Of a DNA stretch of 64,000 nt, positions 55,163-64,000 are shown piece by piece. Below the pieces are notes generated by a model, which was not told where the DNA came from, did not search any database, and was given only the letters and a program-made list of their open reading frames with translations. Numbering within the stretch: position 1 is the first letter of the stretch; each line of letters opens with the position of its first letter. Source of the DNA: Thozetella sp. PMI_491 (taxonomy: Eukaryota > Ascomycota > Sordariomycetes > Chaetosphaeriales > Chaetosphaeriaceae). The DNA lies in the NCBI GenBank assembly GCA_021432635.1, contig MU270078.1:248001-312000 (forward strand). Direction: 5' to 3'. Made by a program: the position numbers and the translations under genes.

Positions 55163-57387
55163 ATGGGCAACACAATGAAAGAGAAGGTCGCTGCTTTCAA
55201 GCATGCCTTTACATCGCGGGAGGCCATGTTGCATTACCTCGAGGCCCCTTTACTTGAAGGCGAGGAGGACAGCGCAGAGAGCCGCAGGGCAAGTTTCGTC
55301 AACTGATAACCTATAGCCGACACAAGCTTTGCGTAGCTGACCACCTATCTTCCTTTCAGTGGACAAACCGCGATCTCGCCTCCTCGCCTCCCCAGGATCG
55401 CAAGTGGACTCAATGGACATTCCTGGCATTCTGGACCGCTCACGCTGCTGGTGCCGGCAGCTGGGTGGCAGGTTCGAGTCTCATCTCCATAGGCCTCGAG
55501 CCTCTGAGCGCTTACCTGTGCCTCGCCACGGCGCACATCCTCATCACATTCCTCATCGTCCTTAACGGACGCGGGCCATCGCGGTATCATATCGGGGTAA
55601 GACGGCAGCCTTTGCATTCGGTTATGGAATAAGAAGTCACCTAACGGAGGCCATTTGTCAATAGTTTCCCGTCTTCTCTCGAGCAACTTTTGGCATGTGG
55701 GGATCTTATATGGCAATTGCTATGCGAGCGATTGTCTGCATCATCTGGAACGGCACGAATTCGTACTAGTATGTGTAGTACTTTTTATCCAAACTGACCG
55801 ATTCGGCCTGAACTGACGGTGTTTGCAGTGGCGGTCGGTGCATCACGGTAGCCATCACGGCGATCTGGCCCCAATACGGCACGATGAACAACACGCTGCC
55901 GGTTTCGGCAAGCATCACAACCCAAGATCTTATCTCATGTGAGTGCTGGGAGCATACCATGGTATTTACTGTCACGTTATCCACTGACGCGTCGAGCTGG
56001 CAGTTTTCATCTTCATGATCGTGTTCACGGCCATCTCCTTCGTCCACTCGCGTGACCTTCACTGGTTCTACGTCGGCAAATCCATTTTCGTGTTTGCTTC
56101 CATGCACGCTGTCCTGATCTGGTACCTTGTCAAGGCCAATGGGGTCTCGATGACATCCCTGGCGGGTTCACAATCTGTGACGGGATCGGCGCATGCCTGG
56201 TTGGTGATGCGGGCCTTCAACTCTGGCCTCGGCGCCGCTTCCTCCTTGACAGTTAACCAAGGCGACATGACCCGATATGCGAGGAAGCCCAAGGACGCTA
56301 TATGGGTTAGTTTCCGATGCTCTTGATGACATGCCCAATACGTCCCATGCTAACGCCGGCTGTGTGCCTTCGCAGACAACCTTGTTTGGCTACCCGATCG
56401 CCTCGGCCCTGCCCTGCCTCTACGGCATCCTGGTAGCTGCCTGTGCAAAGAAGCTGACGGGAACGGCATACTGGAACATGTGGGATGTGATGAAGTATAT
56501 GCTTGAGCAGTACCCGGACAATCATGGCGCCAGGTTCGGAATCTTCCTGATCGCCGTGGCTATGGCCCTCTCATATCTTGCTGGTAAGTTGACTCCCTGA
56601 CCCACACCAGGTTCTCAGCAGAAAGCAAATACTAACGGTTTATGTTGCAGTTAATCTTGCCACCAACTCGCTACCTTTTGGTTCCGATCTAAGTGCTCTA
56701 TTCCCCCGTTGGATGACGATTAGACGCGGCCAAGTGCTGTGTACGATACTCGGTATTGCGATTGTGCCCTGGAAGCTACTCAACTCTGCTCAAGCCTTTT
56801 TAACCTTCCGTATGTTTCCCCCCATACTCACTCTGTACTTTGTGATGTTTAAAATGATACTGATACTGGCTATAGTGAGTGGATACGGCTACTGGCTCGC
56901 TCCCATTGCTGCCTGCATGTTCATCGACTACTACGTCATGAAGAAAGGCAACCTGAAGCTGTCAGATCTCTTTAATGGCACTCCATCCTCGCGGTACTGG
57001 TACACCCGTGGTGTAAACTATCGTGCCGTGGTCAGTGTAATTCTGGCACTGCTGCCATGCCTTCCATCCTTCGCCGCGCAGATCGACCCCAAAAATCTTG
57101 GAATGTCAACCACAGGCATCAACTTCTTCTACATCTCGTTCATATTCACTTACGCCTTCGCGTCTTTGCTCTACTATGGCTCCTACTTGATCTTTCCCGA
57201 AAAGGGGGAGGCTATTGTGGAAAGAAGCCTTGGATGGGAGCAGTGGGCCGATGAGAACGACGAGGAAGAAAGAGCCACGGCGACATTTGGTCTTGCGGAG
57301 GAAGGGACTGGCCGGTCAAACACTCCTGAGAGGGAGAAGGGGCTGGCGGCTACCGATTGTACTGAGAAGGATCGTTATTCTTCGTGA
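55163..57387 (+). CDS. NCS1 family permease (uracil/allantoin/uridine type)
   Basis: Eight exons (55163-55297, 55360-55596, 55665-55768, 55829-55938, 56004-56305, 56376-56583, 56651-56809, 56876-57387), 588 residues. The first donor (GTCAAC) is weak. Family features: WTQWTFLAFWTAHAAGAGSW in TM1, PVFSRATFGMWGSYMAI, IIWNGTNSYYGG, NQGDMTRYARKPKDA with the conserved substrate/ion residues, NSLPFGSDLSALFPRW, and GYGYWLAPIAACMFIDYYVMKKG. The polar, acidic tail is typical of fungal Fur-type members. Imports a nucleobase, allantoin or related N-heterocycle with protons; exact specificity needs substrate tests. Placed divergently from the DHA2 exporter. Confidence 0.88.
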
Positions 57388-58393
57388 GGAATTACGACTT
57401 CAACGTGAGACAAACACCGTCTTTTTAATCAAGTTACATTAAACAGTCCTTAAAATAAAGCTTAGTAGTTATACTCAATAGGTTAGAGTAACATTTTCCG
57501 TGATTTCTGGCAGACTGAATGTGGTGAACGTTTGAGGATGGCCAAAGCTCGACACGCGACAATATAGCGAAGTATTCCGCCATCCTGTGATTGGTAGTGC
57601 AATACCTGTTAAATAATTCCTTGTTATTGCAAGAGTGGCGCATCTTGGCTGTATCGGGATGAACTTTGCCACATCATACACAAACCCGGCCTTGTATCTG
57701 AGAGCTGGCCTTGTGCTTACGCAGCCAAGTCTTCGAAGATTCTGATTCTGTAGGTATTCTCTCTCACGTTTCTGTAATCTTCTCTAATAGTGCACCTGTA
57801 ATTTGTGAGTCTATATCCCTCTATCTCTTATGGGGTGTCGGACCTGCGATTTTATCCGGCATATCCTTTCGGATTACGCTCCATTCCGCCATCTCCCTTC
57901 TCTCGTTAAGTACCCAGGCCATGCGCCTTGAACACCTTTTCTAAGTCAGCAACTGTAATATAGTAGTTCTTGCTTACACTCGTTGTTTTCGCCGATCATC
58001 TCCTTCGTCGCCTCGCTTGCCACCGTGGCCTACAGTTTCGCCTGCGCGTATCTCTCACGGTCATATTTATGCTCCTTTAACCAGTCACGTAACAGCGTGT
58101 AGCACGTGAGCGTGGATTCACGCCTCCTGAGGAGGCCAGCCAAAGAAAGATACGGATTCCTAAAAGCTCGCCACATAGAGGGCGAGCGATGTGCAAGGCT
58201 CAGCTGAGAAGAAACGCCGAGTGTCCGGATATGGAGTGTCGTCATAATCGCAATAGCAAACATCAACGGTGACCCGAGCAACCCCGCCAAGAAAAGGAAA
58301 GAAATGCGAATTAAAATACCAGTCCACCGCCAGTCTGCTGTTTAGAACGACCAGTCCGGATCGAAGTGAGGTCATAGACGTGACAAAACCTTG
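57388..58393. other. Intergenic, no gene seen
   Basis: About 1 kb, AT-rich, between convergent genes. A minus-strand open frame at 58030-58290 (LTCYTLLRDWLKEHKYDRERYAQAKL) could be a relic of a mobile-element or hypothetical protein, but no family is recognisable. Confidence 0.4.
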
Positions 58394-59254
58394 CTATTTT
58401 GCGCCGTCTTCCTGATCCAATATCTCAAACTCTGGTGGCAACGATGATTGCCCTATCCAGGATATGATGCCATTCGCAAAGAGCTCGGGCAGTTGCATAT
58501 TCCAAGGATGCACAGCAGTTTTAACCACTGCTGCACGAGAGAGCCTGCCTTCGCCGGTTCCAAGAGATCTCAGCTTCTGGCCCAGCTTCTTGATCGCCTC
58601 TGTGTCATCCTGTTTGCCACCTGACACCACCAGAATCCTCACGTCGCCCTTGCCTGTTTCTGTGACCGCATTCTCTTGCCACTCCTTAAGACCGTTTACT
58701 ACAGCCTCGAATAGCTCCCATGTGTAGTTCGGGCCCAAAGCCGCCATGAGACTATCGCTCATCCGAAGGCCAAGCCACCACCGACCGAGCCTCAGGAAGA
58801 GGTTATACGGCGAGCGTATAAGTCCTAGCTGGGAATAATATGCCATAGATGACCACTCTAGTTGTCGTAGTCGGAGGCCACTGACAGGGGCCGCCCCAGA
58901 CACGAAGGCGCTCGCTACGAGCCCAGGATGGCGCCGAATCACTTCCATGGCCACATAGCCCCCTAGGGACATTCCGACTAGGTGAGCTCTTCCTTCATGT
59001 GCATGCTTCTCGATCAGCGAAGCAGTTTTCTCTGCAGCAAATGGTATGGAGAATGGGCGTATGTCCTTAGAAAACGAGTGTTGTGGTAAATCAGGAATTA
59101 GGAGATGGAAGTTTGCGAGATGTGGAGCAACCGCGTCCCATTCCAGGTGATTGGTGAGAGCGCCATGCAGTAACACGATTGTAACCGGTTTTTCTGCATT
59201 CGAAGATGTAAAGAAGATCTCACCCTCAGCCGGGGTGCCCGTGGTTGAATCCAT
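58394..59254 (-). CDS. Alpha/beta hydrolase
   Basis: Intronless, 286 residues. HG oxyanion site in IVLLHGALTNHLEWD, nucleophile motif GMSLGG near residue 115, and histidine in AVHPWNMQLPELF. It resembles the small single-domain hydrolases (C-C, ester or lactone hydrolases) without a lid-specific signature. No signal peptide, so probably cytosolic. In its setting it could cleave a ring-opened or ester intermediate of the proposed nitrogen-heterocycle pathway; that is inference from position only. Confidence 0.85.
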   Translation of the reverse strand: MDSTTGTPAEGEIFFTSSNAEKPVTIVLLHGALTNHLEWDAVAPHLANFHLLIPDLPQHSFSKDIRPFSIPFAAEKTASLIEKHAHEGRAHLVGMSLGGYVAMEVIRRHPGLVASAFVSGAAPVSGLRLRQLEWSSMAYYSQLGLIRSPYNLFLRLGRWWLGLRMSDSLMAALGPNYTWELFEAVVNGLKEWQENAVTETGKGDVRILVVSGGKQDDTEAIKKLGQKLRSLGTGEGRLSRAAVVKTAVHPWNMQLPELFANGIISWIGQSSLPPEFEILDQEDGAK

Positions 59255-60134
59255 TAAGTCGAGGCTGTTCTGTCATAGATCAGCCACATTGTCCTCATTG
59301 CGACAACATTCCCCATGTTGTGGTTAAAACCGAAGTAGGGCCGAAAGCTGACCATAACATGAGCGAGGGATCCACTTCACGGCGACTTCATGATTGGCCA
59401 GGTACTGTAACACTATTTTCAGAGACTCTTTATAGCGTGGCAGTGGCTAGACTACAAGCCTTATTTTCAGGAGATCCTCGGAGAACGTCGTCAGAAAATA
59501 CAGCCGCCGAGCATTCGACGCAGGAAACCAAGACTCTTTCGTTTCAAGCCGTCGATTCATGGTCGCGAGGGCTGTGGCTGCAATTGGCGCTGGGCGGCGC
59601 AGCTGCTCGGCATACCTGGTCGCGAGGGACCAGCAGGACACCGAAAGTCTGACTAGCTGCTGGGCCATTCATTACCCAATAGGATATTCACCTCTTTATT
59701 CTTGTCTACGAAGAATTACTATACTTATAGTCCTTCGTGGCGAGGCCAGCCAGAGCGCATATAATAGAAGGAATACTATTCAAGGCCCCATTAATCTGCT
59801 GCTTGTGTAAGGCGTCCTAGCTGGCGTGTAGCCAGTCTTGTACAGTTCTTATACCTTTGGGATAGGACCTGAGAGAGCTTAATGTTCCGAGGCAGCGCTC
59901 AAAGTCGGTAGGAACGGGATTTACACTAATATCAGTGCCAAGTATAACAATGGCAAGGGCGTGTTTAACTAGCCTAAGCGCGTGGGTTTATCTATTCTCT
60001 TTGCAACTCTGATTTCAGATTTGCGTCGAGTGCGAGGGGATAAATATATGATATTGGAATATTTGATTCTCTAGGAAGACGAAATGCCCCTCGGCTAATT
60101 TATATTTATCTTTGAGATTACCATACCGATACAT
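59255..60134. other. Intergenic, no gene seen
   Basis: About 880 bp, AT-rich toward the right. Contains the promoter of the alpha/beta hydrolase. Short random frames only. Confidence 0.5.
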
Positions 60135-61582
60135 CTACGCAGGGATTGATATCTGACCGCATTCAGGTAGAGATGTCTGACCGAAAGCCACCTTCGCTTC
60201 ATACGGGAATTTGCTCTGCCAATGGGTGGCAATATCTGCTCTGCGAGCAAACCAGGCCCCCTTAGACTGAGCATACTTGATAAAGCTATTAGAGTGTTAG
60301 TCATGAATGCTAATATCGTCTAAACCCGCCAAAGGACTTACTTCTCCAGGTGTATGACCCGGTTGGGCCGGCCGCAGATGTGTGGATGAAGCAAAACAGT
60401 CATCATCTTGGGCTCACCTGCTTCTGCCTCTTCGTAAAAGCAGTCAAAGGAATCTTTCTGTGAGAGAAGGTTAATCAATACTGCCGAGTTACATCGAAGA
60501 TTCCCTAAGCCTTACGAGATAGGTCGCCCAGTCCGCCGGGCATGCCCAGCCCGAACCGCGCATGTTGAATCGCAAATCACTGGTGTCGTACGAGAATGGA
60601 ATCATCAGAAGCCCCTTATCGGTCTTCCCTGAAGGCGAAGGAATCCAGTAAGGCAAGTCATCCTGACAGGAGTCGGACGAATACAGAAGGGGCAGCTGGC
60701 TTGATTCATGAGCCAGCGAGTAGAGTTTGGTTGACAAGTTAGACCGCCGCTCGACGAGCCAGCCTAAAAGGGTTTTGGATTAGCGCTTGTGCTAGTGCTT
60801 TGCGCCGACGGAAGAGACTCACCCTTGGGCAGGGACTTGTCTCCTGTGGCACTCTGGATGATTTCAATGCTTTTTTGAATCTCCATATCTTCGACCTCAG
60901 GCGCGACATTGTCATGAAGATTGTCACGCCAGCGGTACCCGCCGACGCTGATTTCGGCCCCGCTTTCGAGGATAGGCTTTACCCAGAACGGGTTTCTCTC
61001 GATGGCACGAGTATCTGATGCCGATATTAATAACAATAATGGACCGGAATGCGTTCGATGCTTTCCTGGGACCTACAGAAATTCCATGTCACCGGCACGT
61101 CGCATCTAAGACGTTAGTTAGACATAATCGCTCGCAGGGTGGATACGCGCGATGCAGCAAGCGCTCACTTTTTGAATAGGTTTAACAACCTGAGGACTCC
61201 TTCTCTAGAGCCATACTCGTACGTCTTAAGCCCAGGATACTTGTCAGTATAACTAATAGTGATGAGATGAGGAAGATTTGAACTTACCTGTTCGGCACTT
61301 TCATATCGTCCCGGGATCGATACCGTCTTCGGAATTTCGAAGAGGTCGCCACATGCCTTCTCATCGCCATTGAGAACAGATGATTCCTGGGCTCTGCTGT
61401 TAGCTCAGGTGTGATATCAAGGCATACGAGAGGTGCTAGGAACTCACTGCTCCCATGTAGTACTGCACCACAAAGCTCACGCAAACTTTGGCTCCGTTGG
61501 GCCACTCTGGGTTAGGGGGCTCCATGCCGTAGCCAACGAACTCGCGCTCGAGCCATTCTTCCGTATACTTGTCGACTGACAT
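60135..61582 (-). CDS. PuuE / cyclic-imide-hydrolase-like protein 1 (altered active-site motif)
   Basis: Eight exons (61582-61448, 61386-61288, 61239-61169, 61105-61077, 61014-60823, 60763-60516, 60457-60342, 60285-60135), 346 residues. Polysaccharide-deacetylase-fold protein of the PuuE/cyclic imidase group: FVGYGMEPPNPEWPNGAKVCVSFVVQY at the start, YEYGSREGVLRLLNLF, DDLPYWI, MIPFSYDTSDLRF, MMTVLLHPHICGRPNR and RRADIATHWQSKFPY. Where relatives (including the neighbour at 62135) have GHEIACHGxRW, this copy has AEISVGGYRW, so the His and Cys-His-Gly are lost. It could be catalytically altered or regulatory. It shares a 552-bp divergent promoter with its paralogue. Confidence 0.82.
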
Positions 61583-62134
61583 GGCGCTAATTGCTCAGTA
61601 ATGACGATTCTAGATCGAGGTGGCCCGAAGAAAATCCTCGGATGGTGCTGTAAATGTTATCTTATGGCCACGTCAGTTTAGAGACGCTCTGTGTGAGCCA
61701 ATTCGTGAACCGAGTAGTGTTAAAGATATTGAACCTATTGCAATCTCTCGAGTTGATATTTCCTAGTCCCCGGTCCCGTCATCTCATTTCGGAACGGAGG
61801 ATGACTTATCGATCGGTGTTTGCCGGGCCTCGCCGGGCCGGACCAGGATAGCTCCACAGCTGCGGAGCCGCTTATCTCCCCGGCTCTGACTTAGTCGCTG
61901 ACAATACCCTAATATTCTACCGGTCTAGTACCTGGAACTACGCCGGAATCTCTGTTGTCGCTATTTACCGGTGGCATAGAATCTCGTGCCGTTCCACCTC
62001 TAAGTACATAATTTCATCCATATCATAAGAGATGCTCACTACGTGCTGCCCACCGCCATTTTTTGACTCCCCACCTCGCATTTCATCCTTCATTGACCAA
62101 TACCCCATCGTAAAACTACCAGAACAGTGTTGCA
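61583..62134. promoter_or_regulatory. Bidirectional promoter of the two PuuE-like genes
   Basis: 552 bp between divergent paralogues. HGATAR-type sites are present at 61657-61662 (TTATCT), about 61806-61811 (TTATCG) and 61872-61877 (TTATCT). About 1.6 would be expected by chance at equal base use, so enrichment is modest. Confidence 0.45.
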
Positions 62135-63414
62135 ATGGCGGCTCAAAACTGGTGGCTTCCGCCCCGTGACTACGTCGGCTACGGCCTTGAGCCTCCCAAG
62201 GTTCTTTGGCCTGGGAAGAAGGTCCTTGCTGTGTCCTTCGTGCTCAATTATGAAGAAGGTGCGGAGCACACGCCTTGGAACGGCGACACACAAAGCTGCG
62301 ACTCACTACACGAGTTGCATTACAGTCGGCCGGCGACCTCCGGGGGAAAGAGAGACGGGCTGGTTGAGGACATGGTGAGTTCTTTAGGCTTACCTCCCTC
62401 CGTAGGCAACAGTACGAGTAGAGATTGCAGGCTGACCGACTGCGTAGTTCGAATGGGGCATCAGGCAAGGATTGCCGCGCCTGATCAAACTGTTCAGGCA
62501 ATACGGCTGGAAATGGACAACCTGGACTTGTGCGCGGGCCTTTGAGGCAACTCCAACCTACGCTAAGTTGCTGGCGGACGAGGGACACGAGGTAGGCAAG
62601 CTCTCTGATTGGACCGCCGGGGCCCTTAGACATGATTCTAACCTTGCTTAGATTGCATGCCACGGAAACAGATGGCGTATCCACGGCACAAATTTGGCCG
62701 AGGCAAAAGCACATGTTAACAAGTCATTTGACCGCCTCCAAGCCACCACAGGGCTCAGCGATGTGCCTACAGGGTGGTTCGCCGGGGGTATGCCCATTCA
62801 CACAAAGCTAGCTCGTGCCGAGGTGCATCGCGAGCGCGGCGTTCCTTTGCTGTATTGCTCCGACACATACGGCGCCGATGTTCCGTATTGGGTCCAGGAC
62901 CCGTATGCGGCAGTGCACGGCGGCGAGGACAAGGGCATGTTGATGATACCCTATTCATTGTGCACCAATGACCATCGCTGTATGTGCGCCTTTATTTCTG
63001 TCTACTCATTCAATCGGTTGGTACTGATAGTTTGCTATTATCTAGTCTTTGTCGCCCAAGGTCCGGGTGTCTCCAAGCCCGACGACTGGTTCGACCTTCT
63101 TAAGTCCGAGTTTGATCAGCTGTACGAAGAGGGTCAGGCTGGCGCCCCTAAGATGATGTAAGTGAACACTTGGCGCTATTAGTGCTGCGTACCTAATCTA
63201 ATGGCATTCTAGGACTATCGCTATGCACAACCGCTTCGTTTGCAAGCCAGGCCGAATCATGGCTCTCAAGCGATTCATGGCGTATGTGGCCACTAAGTCT
63301 GATGCATGGGTTTGTACGAGGAGGGAGATCGCGGCGCACTGGCGGGAGCACTACCCTTACGAAAAGGTCGGCCCAACAGATCGGCTACATCCTACCATTG
63401 ACGCGAGTGCTTGA
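62135..63414 (+). CDS. PuuE / cyclic-imide-hydrolase-like protein 2
   Basis: Five exons (62135-62374, 62448-62591, 62652-62979, 63046-63157, 63213-63414), 341 residues. Family marks: YVGYGLEPPKVLWPGKK, VSFVLNYEEGAE near residue 35, GLPRLIKLFRQYGWKWT, GHEIACHGNRW around residues 125-135, PTGWFAGGMP, YCSDTYGADVPYWV, MIPYSLCTNDHRFF and a C-terminal RREIAAHWREHYPY. PuuE enzymes hydrolyse the cyclic amide of allantoin without metal; the same fold includes cyclic imide hydrolases such as the HxnM-type enzyme of fungal nicotinate breakdown. The substrate is therefore probably a five- or six-membered cyclic amide or imide. Nearby amidase and permease genes fit a catabolic sequence. Confidence 0.85.
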
Positions 63415-63809
63415 GGTTGTAAAACTAGGTTATCAGAAAATTTGACGTTTATACACACGTTAGGCTATCAGGCTTCTACGCGCATGTTTACGACCGCACT
63501 TGCAAGTAGTCATAGATACCTCTTTCAACCATTAAGTACAGCCTAGAATAAATCGATGTACAAGTCTAGTGATGATACCCTCGAATGTATACTACATAGC
63601 CACATCGCAGTATAAAGACATTCCTGTGGTAACCATTCCTCTTCTTCTAGCTTGCAAGAGTTCCTCGTATGTGCTTACAATGAGCTGTCGAGCGCCGGCG
63701 TAAGCCGGTAATCTCGCTCTGCCCAGCCGTAACGCATATATGCCTACCTCAACGCGAGTGACTACTACTAGTCTATAGTGACTGTAAGGCCAACTAGCGG
63801 AAGGAAATG
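63415..63809. other. Intergenic between convergent genes
   Basis: 395 bp, AT-rich, probably 3' ends of both neighbours; nothing else seen. Confidence 0.5.
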
Positions 63810-64000
63810 TCAACCGAGAAAGATTGACAAGTCGTCTTGGGTGTCTAGAAACCGATCGAGATCACCGCGGAACCCGGGGCTAAGTTCGGCGAAGTAGTTC
63901 GGCGGGCCGGAGCCGTCACGAATATCGTCAGATACACCGCCGTCAACTGCGGTTGATGCCATACTATTAGACGGTGTCTCAATCGGCGTGGTCGGTGTCT
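63810..64000 (-). CDS. C-terminal end of a protein entering from the right edge
   Basis: The minus-strand frame from the edge to the TGA at 63810-63812 is open for 62 codons. It reads as a Thr/Pro-rich, then acidic and Asp/Phe-rich tail ending RFLDTQDDLSIFLG. Such acidic-hydrophobic C-termini are common in fungal transcription factors. A regulator next to the proposed catabolic genes would make sense, but 62 residues do not prove it; the coding status itself is likely yet not certain. Confidence 0.45.
   Translation of the reverse strand, partial: TPTTPIETPSNSMASTAVDGGVSDDIRDGSGPPNYFAELSPGFRGDLDRFLDTQDDLSIFLG

Noticed and set aside
58030-58290. Possible transposase fragment
   Set aside because: A short charged segment only; no catalytic motif, terminal repeats or target-site duplication found.

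Overview
The window looks like nuclear DNA of a filamentous ascomycete (Pezizomycotina, probably Sordariomycetes-like). Introns are short (about 45-90 nt) with GTAAGT-type donors, CTAAC/CTGAC branch points and YAG acceptors. Many single-exon genes lie on both strands, and the families are typically fungal (Zn2Cys6 regulators, GH2, S10 and S28 peptidases, Ctr, ferric reductase, NCS1 and DHA2 transporters, a TRI14-like protein). I rebuilt exon structures by hand. Every spliced model below keeps an open frame and a length divisible by three, except where the window edge cuts it.

Left part (1-43 kb). This is a GC-rich, mostly ordinary region with many secreted or cell-surface hydrolases: a type-B carboxylesterase (cut by the left edge), a membrane-anchored TAP-like alpha/beta hydrolase, a GH2 glycosidase, an S10 and an S28 peptidase, and a proline-rich GPI-type wall protein. 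Three divergent gene pairs stand out. (i) A Tm-1/UPF0261 protein and a TIM-barrel 'PEP hydrolase-like' protein, which are two halves of one polypeptide in plant Tm-1. (ii) A ferric-reductase-like protein and a Ctr copper transporter, with repeated GCTC-type elements between them. (iii) A 3-beta-HSD/sterol-dehydrogenase-like enzyme and a UPC2-like Zn2Cys6 factor whose zinc-cluster intron has an abnormal 3' splice site. Other genes encode a VIT-VWA protein, a TRI14-like protein outside any visible trichothecene cluster, an acyltransferase-3 protein, an ankyrin protein and two conserved-looking unknowns.

Right part (44-64 kb). Intergenic DNA is more AT-rich, and the genes look like a nitrogen-heterocycle or purine metabolism neighbourhood. 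They are a Dal5-like anion permease, an ADAL-type (methyl)adenosine/AMP deaminase, an adenine phosphoribosyltransferase-like protein, an amidase, a DHA2 exporter, an NCS1 nucleobase/allantoin-type permease, a small alpha/beta hydrolase, and a divergent pair of PuuE / cyclic-imide-hydrolase-type proteins. The C-terminus of one more protein enters from the right edge. GATA-type (HGATAR) sites occur in several of these intergenic regions. The combination of permease, PuuE-like ring hydrolase and amidase resembles the logic of fungal nicotinate (hxn) or ureide catabolism, but with a different gene set. It is the best candidate here for an undescribed pathway.

No rRNA, CRISPR array, intact transposon or secondary-metabolite core enzyme was seen. 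Long intergenic gaps (11.6-13.7, 24.9-26.9, 28.5-31.0 and 42.6-44.1 kb) hold no gene I can support.
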